The notes: generated by a model from the sequence alone, not told the origin. 64,000 bases of DNA from DATCJU01 sp036562635 (GCA_036562635.1 DATCJU010000093.1:1-64000), one strand, 5' to 3'. Shown: positions 11,303-23,284, numbered from the stretch's first letter. Translations and numbers: made by a program.

Positions 11303-11320
11303 GGAACCGCACCCGGTTCC
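11303..11320. promoter_or_regulatory. palindrome GGAACCG-N4-CGGTTCC (candidate operator 2)
   Basis: Perfect 7-bp arms around a 4-base spacer. It shares the GGAAC/GTTCC half-sites with the palindrome at 11285. Confidence 0.4.
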
Positions 11321-11510
11321 GGTTACCCCGCTCGACCGCGAAGAGGGCCCGGACCAGGAAAGATCGTGCACGTCGACCCCGTCCGCGCGACACGTTCCGG
11401 ATCATCCTCTCGGGCGAGACGTTTCGCCGTTCGCCCGGATGTGAACACCCCGAATAACCGGCAGACTGAACCCCGGCCGGCACGAACACGCTGCAGAAAG
11501 GCGGATACCG

Positions 11511-13481
11511 GTGATCGGGCGGATCGGTATCGACGACATCTCCCCGTCGATCGGTTGCGGAGCCTTCCCGGCCAAGGCCGTGGTGGGTGAGCACCTGCCG
11601 ATACGGGCGACGGTGTGGCGGGAGGGCCACGACGCGGTCGCGGCGACCGTGGTGTGGCGTGGCCCGGGCGACCGAACCGGCCGACACATCCGGATGGCCC
11701 TCGAGGAGGAGGGGCTGGACCGGTGGGTGGCCACCGTCGTCCCGGACCGGGAGGGCATGTGGTCCTTCCGGGTCGACGCCTGGTCCGATCCGTGGTCGAC
11801 CTGGCTGCACACGGTCGAGGCCAAGATGGCCGCCGGGCAGGACGCCGACGAGCTGGCCAACGACCTGGAGATCGGGGCGCGCCTGCTGGAGCGGGTGGCG
11901 CGCCGGCCGGAGCGGCGCGCGGAACGGCCCGTGCTGATGGCGGCGGCCGCCGCGCTCCGCGACCCGGCGCGACCGCTGGCGGAGCGGGTGGCGCCGGCGC
12001 TGTCCGAGCCCGTGGTGGGGCTGATGCACCGACATCCGGTGCGCGAACTGGTGACCAAGGGACGCACCCTCCAGGTGTGGGTGGACCGACCCCGGGCGCT
12101 GTACGGCTCCTGGTACGAGCTCTTCCCCCGCTCCACCGGTGGCTGGGACGAACAGGGCCGCCCGGTGCACGGCACGTTCGCCACCGCCACGGCGGAACTG
12201 GACCGCATCGCCGCGATGGGCTTCGACGTGGTGTACCTGCCGCCCATCCATCCGATCGGCAAGGTCAACCGCAAGGGGCGGAACAACTCCCTGGTCGCCG
12301 GTCCCGACGACGTCGGCTCGCCGTGGGCCATCGGCTCGGACGAGGGCGGGCACGACGCGATCCACCCGGCGCTGGGCACCCTGGCCGACTTCAAGGGGTT
12401 CGTGCACCGGGCCCACGAGCTGGGCATGGAGGTGGCGCTGGACCTGGCGCTGCAGTGCGCCCCGGACCACCCCTGGGTGCGGGAACACCCCGAGTGGTTC
12501 ACCGTCCGCCCCGACGGGTCCATCGCCTACGCGGAGAACCCACCGAAGAAGTACCAGGACATCTACCCGCTCAACTTCGACAACGACCCCGAGGGCCTCT
12601 ACCAGGAGGTGCTCCGGATCGTGCTGCACTGGGTGGAGCACGGGGTGCGGATCTTCCGGGTGGACAACCCGCACACCAAGCCACCGGACTTCTGGCACTG
12701 GCTGATCTGGCGGGTCAAGGAGACCCACCCGGATGTGCTGTTCCTGTCCGAGGCCTTCACCCGGCCCGCCCGGCTCTACGGGCTGGCCCGGCTCGGCTTC
12801 ACGCAGAACTACACCTACTTCACCTGGCGCACCACCAAACAGGAACTGGTCGACTTCGGGACGGAACTGGTCGCCCACGCCGACGAGGCCCGCCCCAACC
12901 TGTTCGTCAACACCCCGGACATCCTGCACGCCAGCCTGCAGACCGGGCTGCCGGCGATGTTCGCGCTGCGCGCCGCCCTGGCCGCCACCCTCTCCCCCAC
13001 CTGGGGCGTGTACTCCGGCTACGAGCTGTACGAGCACGTCCCGCTGCGGGAGGGCAGCGAGGAGTACCTGGACTCGGAGAAGTACCAGCTGCGCCCCCGC
13101 GACTACGCCACCGCCCTGGCCGAGGGGCGGTCACTGGAACCCTGGCTCCGGCGGCTCAACCAGATCCGCCGGGCGCACCCGGCGCTGCAGCAGCTGCGCA
13201 CCCTGCGGTTCCACCACGTCGACAACGACGCCCTGATCGCCTACTCCAAGCAGGACCCGGCCGGCGGCGACACCGTGATCGTCGTGGTGAACCTCGACCC
13301 GCGGCAGGCCCAGGAGGGCACGCTCTGGCTGGATCTTCCCGCCCTGGGCATGGACTGGCACGAGCGGTTCACCGTCCACGACGAGGTCAGCGGGGAGACC
13401 TACGACTGGGGGCAGGCCAACTACGTCCGGCTGGAGCCGTGGCGGGCGGTGGCACACATCCTGCACGTGCGGCGCCGATGA
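11511..13481 (+). CDS. glgE: alpha-1,4-glucan:maltose-1-phosphate maltosyltransferase GlgE
   Basis: 656 residues from GTG at 11511 with AAGGCGG upstream. GH13_3 features: an N-terminal beta domain, a helical insert (about 105-165), VYLPPIHPIGKVNRKG, nucleophile Asp near 384 in FRVDNPHTKP, and acid/base Glu near 413 in LSEAFTRP. These positions closely match characterised GlgE enzymes. It transfers maltosyl units from maltose-1-phosphate onto alpha-glucan ends. First gene of glgE-treS-pep2-glgB. Confidence 0.95.
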   Translation: MIGRIGIDDISPSIGCGAFPAKAVVGEHLPIRATVWREGHDAVAATVVWRGPGDRTGRHIRMALEEEGLDRWVATVVPDREGMWSFRVDAWSDPWSTWLHTVEAKMAAGQDADELANDLEIGARLLERVARRPERRAERPVLMAAAAALRDPARPLAERVAPALSEPVVGLMHRHPVRELVTKGRTLQVWVDRPRALYGSWYELFPRSTGGWDEQGRPVHGTFATATAELDRIAAMGFDVVYLPPIHPIGKVNRKGRNNSLVAGPDDVGSPWAIGSDEGGHDAIHPALGTLADFKGFVHRAHELGMEVALDLALQCAPDHPWVREHPEWFTVRPDGSIAYAENPPKKYQDIYPLNFDNDPEGLYQEVLRIVLHWVEHGVRIFRVDNPHTKPPDFWHWLIWRVKETHPDVLFLSEAFTRPARLYGLARLGFTQNYTYFTWRTTKQELVDFGTELVAHADEARPNLFVNTPDILHASLQTGLPAMFALRAALAATLSPTWGVYSGYELYEHVPLREGSEEYLDSEKYQLRPRDYATALAEGRSLEPWLRRLNQIRRAHPALQQLRTLRFHHVDNDALIAYSKQDPAGGDTVIVVVNLDPRQAQEGTLWLDLPALGMDWHERFTVHDEVSGETYDWGQANYVRLEPWRAVAHILHVRRR

Positions 13482-13502
13482 GTCGGCAGGGGCGGACACT
13501 CC

Positions 13503-13525
13503 CCTCGAGGCACCGCTCCTCGAGG
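13503..13525 (+). repeat. paired CCTCGAGG palindromes
   Basis: Two copies of the self-complementary 8-mer CCTCGAGG, 7 bases apart, in the 185-base glgE-treS gap. They can form a hairpin in the transcript. Whether they act as an attenuator or processing site is unknown. Confidence 0.4.
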
Positions 13526-13666
13526 TACTGCGCGCGACCACAGCGACCGGGGCTGCTTCGCACCACTCGTCCGTGGGAACTCCACAGCGGGGGCTCAGGC
13601 GGCGGTCCGGCCCGAACGATCCCCGGAGTAACTGCTCGCCAAGGTCTGCGTTGCGAGGTGCGAACC

Positions 13667-15522
<1,856 letters not shown>

Positions 15523-15526
<4 letters not shown>

Positions 15527-16926
15527 ACCTGTTCGACTCGCGACATGACCTACCCGCCCTCTCGGAGGCCCTGGCCGACGCACTGGCCGAGTGGCTGCCC
15601 ACCCAACGCTGGTTCGCCGGCAAGGGGCGACCGGTGCTGTCCGTGCGCCCGTTGCGTTCGACCGTGCTGGTGTCCGGCGACCCGCTGCTGCTACACCTGA
15701 TCGTCACGGTCGACCAGGGGGTGCGGCCGCTCGACCGCTACCAGCTCCTCATCGGCGCGCGCACCGAACTGAGCGAGCACCTGGCCCACTGCTGGATCAC
15801 CACCCGGCACGGGCTGGCCTGCTACGACGCGGTGCACGACCCCGCGTTGACCAGCAAGCTGCTGGAGCTGCTCCAGGAGGGCATCGAGCGCGACGGGCTG
15901 CGTTTCGCGCTGGAAGAGCACGTGACCGACCTGGACACCGGGTTGCGTTCCCGCCCGGTGACCGCCGAGCAGAGCAACACCTCGCTGGTCTTCGGTCAGC
16001 GCTACATCCTCAAGCTGTTCCGTCGGTTGAACGTGGGGCGCAACCCCGACCTGGAACTGCACCGCGCACTGCACCGGGTCGGGTGCCGGCACGTGGCCGA
16101 GGTGCTGGGCTCGGTGCACACCGACCTGGACGGCACCCCGATGACCCTGGCCATGCTGCAGCAGTTCCTGCCCGACGCCGTCGACGGCTGGGCCATGGCC
16201 ACGGCGAGCGTGCGCGACCTGATGGCCGAGGCGGACCTGCACGCCGACGAGGTGGGCGGGGACTTCGCCGCGGAGGCGCACCGCCTCGGCCAGGCCGTGG
16301 CCGAGGTGCACGCCGACCTGAGCCGGGCCCTGGGGTACCGCGTCGCGGGGCAGGAACAGGTCGACGCGGCGGTCGACGCGATGCAGCGGCGGCTGGACTC
16401 GGTGCTGCGGTTGGTGCCGGAACTGGCCGATCACGAGGCCGCGCTGCGTGCGGCCTTCGAACGTGCCCGGCAGACCCCCGGGCCGGTGCACGTGCAGTAC
16501 ATCCACGGCGACCTGCACCTGGGACAGGTGCTGCGCAGCGTCAGTGGCTGGGTGCTCATCGACTTCGAGGGGGAGCCGGCCGGATCGGCCGCCGACCGGA
16601 CGGCGCTGCGCTCCCCGCTGCGCGACGTGGCGGGCATGCTGCGCTCCTTCGACTACGCGGCACACCAGCTGCTCATCGGCCGCCCCGACGACCACCAGCT
16701 CGGGGTGCGGGCCCTGGAGTGGGCCGACCGCAACCGCACCGCGTTCTGTGCGGGCTACGCCGAGACGTCCGCCTTCGGCGATCCACGCCGGCAGGAGTCG
16801 CTGCTGCGGGCGCTGGAACTGGACAAGGCGGTCTACGAGGTGGCCTACGAGTACAGCAACCGGCCGGAGTGGTTGCCCGTGCCCCTCGCCTCGATTGCCA
16901 GGATCACCAGGGAGGAGGGAGCGTGA
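15523..16926 (+). CDS. pep2: maltokinase Pep2
   Basis: 467 residues. An N-terminal cap (EWLPTQRWFAGKGRPV) typical of maltokinases precedes an aminoglycoside-phosphotransferase-like fold with catalytic IHGDLHLGQVL (about 328-337) and metal-binding LIDFEGEP (about 346-352). It phosphorylates maltose with ATP to alpha-maltose-1-phosphate, the GlgE donor. Start and stop overlap treS and glgB by 4 bases each, indicating strict translational coupling. Confidence 0.93.
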
Positions 16927-19175
16927 GCGTGAGTCGCCTGGCCGGGGACGACCACCACACCGAAGGAGGCGGGACGGACGCCGCTCCGCCCCCGGAGCTG
17001 GACGTGGCCCGGTTGCTGGCCGGTTCGCACCACGATCCGCACTCGGTCCTGGGCGCCCACCCCCACCCGGCGGGCACGGTCGTCCGGGCGTTGCGCCCGA
17101 ACGCCGACGCGGTGACCGTGCTGCTCCCCGACGAGGAGGGCGCCACACGGCGGTTCCCCCTGGAACGGATCCACCCCGACGGACTGTTCTCCGGGGTGGT
17201 GCCCGTGCCACCGACCGACTACCGGCTCGAGGTGCGCTACGGCGACCACGTGCTGGTCACCGACGACCCCTACCGGTGGCTGCCGACGTTGGGCGACCTC
17301 GACCTGTACCTGATCGGCGAGGGCCGGCACGAACGACTGTGGGAGGTGCTGGGCGCCCACGAGCGCAGCTACGAGACCCCGCTGGGCACCGTCTCGGGCA
17401 CCTCGTTCGCGGTGTGGGCACCCAACGCCCAGGGCGTCCGGGTGTGCGGGGACTTCGACCACTGGGACGGCCGGGCCACCCCGATGCGGGTGCTGGGCGG
17501 ATCGGGGGTGTGGGAACTCTTCGTACCGGGGGTGGCCCCCGGTACCCGCTACAAGTTCCGGATCCTCGGCCCGGACGGCTGCTGGCACGAGAAGGCCGAC
17601 CCGTTGGCGTTCGCCACCGAGCTTCCTCCGGCCACCGCGTCGGTGGTGCACACCTCCGACTACCTGTGGAACGACGAGGAGTGGATGGAAAAGCGGGCCC
17701 GCACCGACTGGACCCGGGCCCCGGTGAGCATCTACGAGGTGCACCTGGGGTCGTGGCGTCCGGGCCTGGGCTACCGGGAGCTGGCCCACGAGCTGGCCGA
17801 CTACGTGACCGAGATGGGCTTCACCCACGTGGAGCTGCTACCGATCACCGAGCACCCCTTCGGGGGCTCCTGGGGCTACCAGACCACCTCGTACTTCGCT
17901 CCTACCGCCCGCTACGGCAGCCCCGACGACTTCCGCTACTTCGTCGACCACCTGCACTCCCGGGACATCGGGGTGATCCTGGACTGGGTGCCGGCGCACT
18001 TCCCGCGGGACGAGTGGGCGCTGGCCCGGTTCGACGGCACCCCGCTGTACGAACACGCCGACCCCCGGCGCGGGGAGCACCCGGACTGGGGCACCTACGT
18101 GTTCAACTACGGCCGGCACGAGGTGCGCAACTTCCTCATCGCCTCGGCGGTGTACTGGCTGGAGGAGTTCCACGTCGACGGCCTGCGGGTGGACGCGGTG
18201 GCCTCGATGCTCTACCTGGACTACTCCCGCCGGGAGGGCGAGTGGGTGCCCAACAAGTACGGCGGGCGGGAGGACCTGGAAGCCATCCACTTCATGCAGG
18301 AGCTCAACGCCACCGCCTACCGACGACACCCCGGGATCATGATGATCGCGGAGGAGTCCACCGCCTGGTCCGGGGTCACCCGTCCCACCTACGCCGACGG
18401 TCTCGGCTTCGGCTTCAAGTGGAACATGGGCTGGATGCACGACACCCTGCAGTACCTGCAGCGGGATCCGGTCCACCGCTCCTACCACCACAACGAGATC
18501 ACCTTCTCGATGCTGTACGCGTGGAGCGAGAACTACGTGCTCCCGCTGTCCCACGACGAGGTGGTGCACGGCAAGGGCTCGTTGTGGACCCGGATGCCGG
18601 GGGACGCGTGGAAGAAGGCCGCCGGGGTGCGGTCGCTGCTGGGCTACATGTGGTCCCACCCGGGCAAGCAGCTGCTGTTCATGGGCGGGGAGTTCGGCCA
18701 GCCCTGGGAGTGGTCGGCGGAGGCGTCGCTGCCGTGGCACCTGCTGGAGGAGTACGGCGGCATGAACTACCACCGCGGTATCCAGCGGATGGTGGCCCGG
18801 CTCAACGAGCTGTACCGCGCCACGCCGGCCCTCCACACCCAGGACACCCGGCCCGAGGGCTTCTCCTGGCTGGACGAGCACGACTGGCAGCACAACACGC
18901 TGAGCTTCCTGCGACACGGTGACGACGGTTCGGTGCTGGCCTGCGTGGTCAACTTCGCCGGGACCGTGCACCACAACCACCGGGTGGCCCTGCCCCGGGA
19001 GGGCCGGTGGCGGGTGCTGCTGAACACCGACGCGCCCCACTACGGCGGTTCCGGGGCCGGCCCGGCGGAGAACGACGTGCTCGTCGTCCCACCCGAACCG
19101 CACCACGGGCGACCGGCGTCCGTGACCCTGGACCTGCCCGCCCTCGCCGTGCTCTGGCTGGCCCCCGAGCCGTGA
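16923..19175 (+). CDS. glgB: 1,4-alpha-glucan branching enzyme GlgB
   Basis: 750 residues from GTG at 16923, preceded by GGAGGAGG. Two N-terminal beta modules (LLAGSHHDPHSVLGAHP; GTSFAVWAPNAQGVRVCGDF) lead into the GH13_9 barrel: nucleophile Asp near 423 in GLRVDAVASMLY, Glu near 476 in MIAEESTAW, and LSHDEVVHGKGS. It adds alpha-1,6 branches to GlgE-made glucan. Last gene of the operon, overlapping pep2 by 4 bases. Confidence 0.95.
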   Translation: MSVSRLAGDDHHTEGGGTDAAPPPELDVARLLAGSHHDPHSVLGAHPHPAGTVVRALRPNADAVTVLLPDEEGATRRFPLERIHPDGLFSGVVPVPPTDYRLEVRYGDHVLVTDDPYRWLPTLGDLDLYLIGEGRHERLWEVLGAHERSYETPLGTVSGTSFAVWAPNAQGVRVCGDFDHWDGRATPMRVLGGSGVWELFVPGVAPGTRYKFRILGPDGCWHEKADPLAFATELPPATASVVHTSDYLWNDEEWMEKRARTDWTRAPVSIYEVHLGSWRPGLGYRELAHELADYVTEMGFTHVELLPITEHPFGGSWGYQTTSYFAPTARYGSPDDFRYFVDHLHSRDIGVILDWVPAHFPRDEWALARFDGTPLYEHADPRRGEHPDWGTYVFNYGRHEVRNFLIASAVYWLEEFHVDGLRVDAVASMLYLDYSRREGEWVPNKYGGREDLEAIHFMQELNATAYRRHPGIMMIAEESTAWSGVTRPTYADGLGFGFKWNMGWMHDTLQYLQRDPVHRSYHHNEITFSMLYAWSENYVLPLSHDEVVHGKGSLWTRMPGDAWKKAAGVRSLLGYMWSHPGKQLLFMGGEFGQPWEWSAEASLPWHLLEEYGGMNYHRGIQRMVARLNELYRATPALHTQDTRPEGFSWLDEHDWQHNTLSFLRHGDDGSVLACVVNFAGTVHHNHRVALPREGRWRVLLNTDAPHYGGSGAGPAENDVLVVPPEPHHGRPASVTLDLPALAVLWLAPEP

Positions 19176-19285
19176 CGGGCTGACCCGGTCCCCGTCCCAC
19201 ACCCGCCTCGTCCTCCTCCTGTGAGTCGGGCGGGAGTTTCCCTGACCGGCCCCGCCGGGACCGCCCGGGATGTCAAGCTGATCGG

Positions 19286-20680
19286 GTGCGGGTACGGAAC
19301 GGAGGCCGTCACCGGGTGCGGGGGGCACTGCTCGGGCTGCTCACCGTCCTCGGCGTGCTCGGCGGCTGCTCCGTCACCGTGCCGGGCACGCCGAACGCCG
19401 GGACCGGTGCGGTGCGCGGCGAGGTCGACACCTCGTTCGTCCACGGGGCCGGACGCACGCCCGTGGACCAGGTGGCGGCGGCCGTGCTGCTGGACGTGCA
19501 GGAGTACTGGCGCCGGTCCTTCCCCGAGACGTTCGGCACGCCGTGGCAGGAGCTGCGCGGCGGGTTCCACTCGGTGGACACCACCGAACCGGACACCACA
19601 CCACCGCCGTGTGCCGACAGCGCCACCGAGGTCGAGGGGAACGCCTACTACTGCTCCCGGGCCGACGCGATCGTCTGGGACCGGGCCGCGCTGCTGCCGG
19701 TGCTGCGTGAACGCTTCGGCGACGTCGCCGTGGTGGTGGTACTGGCCCACGAGGTGGGACACGCCGTGCACCACCGGGCGGGGATCGGTGCCGCGGAACG
19801 GCTCGAGCAGCCCGAGCGCTACCCCACGATCCTCACCGAGGCCATGGCCGACTGCTACGCCGGTTCGTTCCTGCGCTGGGTGGTCGACGGGCACGCGGGC
19901 CACCTGGACGTGACCCCGGGTGAGCTGGACGCCGCGCTCGATGCCATGATCACCTTCCGGGACCCCCTGGGCACCGACCGCACCGATCGCGAGGCGCACG
20001 GCAACGCCTTCGACCGGGTGTCGGCGTTCCAGGACGGCTACCAGCACGGGGCCGGATTGTGCGCGGGTATGACGGTGGACAACCGGCGGTTCACGCTGCG
20101 CGACTTCACCAGCCTGGAGGACCAGGCCAGCGGCGGGAACATGGAGTTCCACCGGATGGTGGCCGCGGTCAGCGACGACCTGAACCGCTACTTCACCGCT
20201 CTGGTCACCCGGCACGGACACACCTGGCGTCCCCCGACCCTGCGCGAGACCACCGGCACCCCGCGGTGCGCGGGTGAACAGGGCCCGGTGGCGTTCTGCC
20301 CGACGGACGGAGCCGTGGAACTGGACCCCTCCGGGGATCTGCCGCGGCTGCACCGGGACACGGGGGACTACGCCACCGGCACCCTGCTGGCCACCCGATA
20401 CGGTTTGGCCGCACTCGCCGCCATGGGTCGCCCCGTCGACGGCGAGGAGGCGGGACGAGCCGCGGTGTGTCTCGCCGGCGCCTACACCGGCGAGGTCTTC
20501 CAGCGGCAGGAGGGCTTCGGTTTGTCACCGGGGGATCTGGACGAGGCGATCCAGGTCCTGTTGCACCACGACTACGGGTCCCGCGGCGCTCCTGCAGGTG
20601 CGGTGCCGTCCGGGTTCGACCGGGTGGCGCTGTTCCGTACCGGAACGCTCCAGGGACCGCAGGCCTGCGGTATCGACTGA
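19286..20680 (+). CDS. zinc-metallopeptidase-like lipoprotein (paralog 1)
   Basis: 464 residues from GTG at 19286. A lipoprotein signal (basic start, hydrophobic core, LGGC lipobox near 25-28) predicts a membrane-anchored extracytoplasmic protein. LAHEVGHAVHH near 153-163 and EAMADCYAGSFL near 185 match the HExxH plus downstream E-x2-ADCxAG pattern of neutral zinc metallopeptidases (YpfJ-like), so the metal ligands appear intact. Several paired cysteines suggest disulfides. Followed 13 bases later by a paralog. Substrate unknown. Confidence 0.8.
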   Translation: MRVRNGGRHRVRGALLGLLTVLGVLGGCSVTVPGTPNAGTGAVRGEVDTSFVHGAGRTPVDQVAAAVLLDVQEYWRRSFPETFGTPWQELRGGFHSVDTTEPDTTPPPCADSATEVEGNAYYCSRADAIVWDRAALLPVLRERFGDVAVVVVLAHEVGHAVHHRAGIGAAERLEQPERYPTILTEAMADCYAGSFLRWVVDGHAGHLDVTPGELDAALDAMITFRDPLGTDRTDREAHGNAFDRVSAFQDGYQHGAGLCAGMTVDNRRFTLRDFTSLEDQASGGNMEFHRMVAAVSDDLNRYFTALVTRHGHTWRPPTLRETTGTPRCAGEQGPVAFCPTDGAVELDPSGDLPRLHRDTGDYATGTLLATRYGLAALAAMGRPVDGEEAGRAAVCLAGAYTGEVFQRQEGFGLSPGDLDEAIQVLLHHDYGSRGAPAGAVPSGFDRVALFRTGTLQGPQACGID

Positions 20681-20693
20681 GGGAGGACGAGGA

Positions 20694-22229
20694 ATGACCA
20701 GCCCAGTCCGGCGAGGACGCCGGAACTGGCTTCGCGCCGCCATGTGCGCGCTGGCCGCCGTGACGGCCATGGCGGTGCTCACCGGGTGCACCACGCAGAA
20801 GGTGGCCGGTCAGCCGGTCGCCTTCGGCGGCATCGACACGGTCACCGTCGGTGGGCTGCCGATCGTGGACGGTCCGAGCGGGCCGAAGGCGGGCGTGGCG
20901 AACGCCAATCTGCCGGTGGAGAACACCGACCACGGGGAGATCGACGCCCTCGCGGTGAACGCGGTCGTGGATCTGCAGGAGTACTGGACCGAGCACTTCC
21001 AGACCGACTTCAACACGCGGTTCGTCCCGATCAGCAAGCTGGCGTCCTGGGACTCCCGGAGCAACAAGGGCGTGGTGCTGTGCCAGATGGACACCAAGGG
21101 CCAGATCAACGCCTTCTACTGCAGTATCGACGACGTCATCGCCTGGGACCGGGGCCAGCTCCTGCCCATGATCATCAAGCAGTTCGGCGAGATGGCGGTG
21201 GTCGCAGTGCTGGCGCACGAGTTCGGACACGCCGTGCAGTACCGCCTGGCCGCCGCGGGCTCGGTGACCGGGCTCCCGGAGGAGGCCCTGGTCAACCGGA
21301 ACAGCCCGAGCATCATGCTGGAGCAGCAGGCCGACTGCTACACCGGCGCGTTCTTCCGGCACGTGGCCGAGGGTGGGTCGAAGTACTTCGAGCTCTCCAC
21401 CGGTGAGGGGCTGAACAAGGCGATGGCCACCCTGTTCTCCATCCGGGACCGGGTGGGCTCCGACTTCCGCGGCGAGCAGGCACACGGCAGCGCGTTCGAC
21501 CGGACCGCGGCGTTCCAGATCGGGTTCATCGAGGGCCCCAAGCGGTGCGCCTCCATGTCGATGAAGGACATCGAGCCGCGGCTGACCGAGTTCGCCTTCA
21601 AGAAGAAGCAGGACACGGGCAAGGGTGACCTGCCGGTCACGGCGGACACGGTGAAGGTGATCGAGGAGAGCCTCAACGCGGTGTTCGAGGACACCGGGGC
21701 ACAGCCGCCGGCCGTGCAGACCACTCCGGTGCAGTGCCCGGACGGGGGCAACACCGAGCCGGTGGCCTACTGCCCGTCCACCAACACCGTCTCGATGGAC
21801 CTGGAGGAGCTGGCCAGGATCGCCACTCCGCCGACCCCGGAGGGCCCCTTCGACGTACCGCCGGACTTCGAGACCGGTATCGGTGACTTCGCCGCGTTCG
21901 GCGAGATCGCCTCCCGGTACGTGCTGTCGGTGCAGAAGGCCATCGGGCTGGAGCTGTCCGGGGAGACCGCAGGGCTGCGCACCGCCTGCCTGGTGGGCGC
22001 GTGGGCGGGGCTGCTGGTGGAGCACCCGCTGAACAAGCGCAACCCGGTGGGGAGCCTGCGCATCTCCCCCGGTGACATGGACGAGGCGGTGGCCGAGCTG
22101 CTCACCAACCGCAGCCTGATCGCGGCGGACGTCAACGGCAACGCGGTGAAGTCCGGGTTCGCCCGGGTCGACGCCCTGCGCATGGGGTTCATCGAGGGTG
22201 CCGCTCCCTGCACCCAGAAGTTCGAGTGA
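20694..22229 (+). CDS. zinc-metallopeptidase-like lipoprotein (paralog 2)
   Basis: 511 residues from ATG at 20694 after a GGAGGACGAGGA purine run. Lipobox LTGC follows a hydrophobic signal. LAHEFGHAVQYR (about 174) and EQQADCYTGAFF (about 209) give a full HExxH...E motif set. It aligns with the preceding protein along its length (LQEYW, YCSxDDxIxWDRxxLLP, GSAFDR, SPGDMDEA), so the two are a tandem duplication. A perfect terminator follows. Expected to act at the outer face of the membrane; substrate unknown. Confidence 0.82.
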   Translation: MTSPVRRGRRNWLRAAMCALAAVTAMAVLTGCTTQKVAGQPVAFGGIDTVTVGGLPIVDGPSGPKAGVANANLPVENTDHGEIDALAVNAVVDLQEYWTEHFQTDFNTRFVPISKLASWDSRSNKGVVLCQMDTKGQINAFYCSIDDVIAWDRGQLLPMIIKQFGEMAVVAVLAHEFGHAVQYRLAAAGSVTGLPEEALVNRNSPSIMLEQQADCYTGAFFRHVAEGGSKYFELSTGEGLNKAMATLFSIRDRVGSDFRGEQAHGSAFDRTAAFQIGFIEGPKRCASMSMKDIEPRLTEFAFKKKQDTGKGDLPVTADTVKVIEESLNAVFEDTGAQPPAVQTTPVQCPDGGNTEPVAYCPSTNTVSMDLEELARIATPPTPEGPFDVPPDFETGIGDFAAFGEIASRYVLSVQKAIGLELSGETAGLRTACLVGAWAGLLVEHPLNKRNPVGSLRISPGDMDEAVAELLTNRSLIAADVNGNAVKSGFARVDALRMGFIEGAAPCTQKFE

Positions 22230-22243
22230 GTCGGAGGAACCGC

Positions 22244-22287
22244 ACACGGCGGGGCCCGGTCGCTGCAGCGACCGGGCCCCGCCGTGT
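22244..22287. terminator. perfect 22-bp-arm bidirectional terminator
   Basis: A perfect 44-base palindrome centred on CTGCAG, between the convergent metallopeptidase gene (stop 22229) and the thioredoxin-TPR gene (stop 22325). Confidence 0.85.
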
Positions 22288-22324
22288 CAGGTCGTCCCTG
22301 TGCCCCGACGCACGGGGCCGGTGG

Positions 22325-23284
22325 TCAGAACAGCGCGCTGGCCAGGGCGCGGCGGGCGTTGTTCACCCGTGGGTCGTCGGTCGGGAACAGCTCGAACAGC
22401 CCGATCAGGTGCTGCCGGACCCGGTCCCGCTCCTCGCCCGAGGTACGGCGCACGGTGGCGACCAGCCGCTGGAACGCCTGCTCCACCTGCTGCGAGGCCA
22501 CCTCGGCGTCGGCGGCGGCGAGCTGGGCGTCGATGTCGTCCGGGGCGGCGTCCGCCCTGGCGATCGCACCGGGGTCGATCTGCGCGGCCCGGGCCTCGAA
22601 ACGCACCTGGACCAGCGCGGCCTTCGCCTGCTCGTTGGTCGGGTCGCTGTCCAGGATCTTCTGGTAGGCGGCCTCGGCCGCGGCGAAGTCACCGCGCTCC
22701 AGCGCCGCCTCGGCCTCGGCGAACCGCGGGTCCTCCGGCTCCTGCGGGGCCGCACCGGCCGCCTCCTCGGCCGCCCGGATGCCGGGCAGCTGGTCGCGCA
22801 GGGCGTCCAGCAGCGACTTGATCCACTGGCGGACCTGCGGCTCCGGCTGGGCGCCGGCGAAGGCGTGAACCGGCTGGCCCGCGGCGATGGCAACCACGGT
22901 CGGGATCGACTGGACGCCGAAGATCTGGGCGATGCGCGGGTTGGCGTCGACGTCGACCTTGGCCAGCACCCAGGCGCCCCGTCCTTCCGCGGCGAGGCGT
23001 TCCAGCACCGGGGAGAGCTGCTTGCAGGGGCCGCACCAGGACGCCCACAGATCGACGATGACCGGCACCTGCAGCGACCGTTCCAGCACCTCGGTCTGGA
23101 ACGTCGCCTCGGTGACGTCGATGACCCACTTCCCACCGTCGGAGGAAGCACCGTCGGTGGGGGTGTTCTGCGGGGCGGCCGCCTGACGGGCCGCCTCGGC
23201 CCTGGCCTTGAGCGCCGACAGGTCGACGGCACCGGAGAACGCGGCGGACAGTGCTGCGGTCTGGCGGGGATCAGGCCTCGTCAC
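22325..23284 (-). CDS. thioredoxin-TPR protein (YbbN/CnoX-like)
   Basis: 319 residues from GTG at 23284. A thioredoxin domain (about 55-165) has WASWCGPCKQL with both active cysteines (84 and 87), unlike E. coli YbbN/CnoX where the motif is altered. The C-terminal part has helical TPR-like repeats (FAEAEAALERGDFAAAEAAY). The domain order is that of YbbN co-chaperones, which hand substrates to chaperones under oxidative stress. Because both cysteines are kept, redox activity is plausible. It lies 51 bases downstream of the SCO6745-like gene on the same strand. Confidence 0.85.
   Translation of the reverse strand: MTRPDPRQTAALSAAFSGAVDLSALKARAEAARQAAAPQNTPTDGASSDGGKWVIDVTEATFQTEVLERSLQVPVIVDLWASWCGPCKQLSPVLERLAAEGRGAWVLAKVDVDANPRIAQIFGVQSIPTVVAIAAGQPVHAFAGAQPEPQVRQWIKSLLDALRDQLPGIRAAEEAAGAAPQEPEDPRFAEAEAALERGDFAAAEAAYQKILDSDPTNEQAKAALVQVRFEARAAQIDPGAIARADAAPDDIDAQLAAADAEVASQQVEQAFQRLVATVRRTSGEERDRVRQHLIGLFELFPTDDPRVNNARRALASALF

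Larger units (their letters stand above)
11109..11510. promoter_or_regulatory. divergent glgP/glgE control region
   Basis: 402 bases without a convincing gene, less GC-rich than its neighbours. It holds two tandem palindromes (listed separately at 11285 and 11303) and several further GGAAC words near 11200-11215. It must carry the promoters for both directions. No clear -10/-35 pair could be assigned. Confidence 0.6.

Noticed and set aside
11109..13037. Minus-strand reading frame continuing about 640 codons upstream of glgP
   Set aside because: It runs opposite the well-supported glgE gene, has low-complexity composition and no homology. The DUF3417 start of GlgP at 11108 is convincing.
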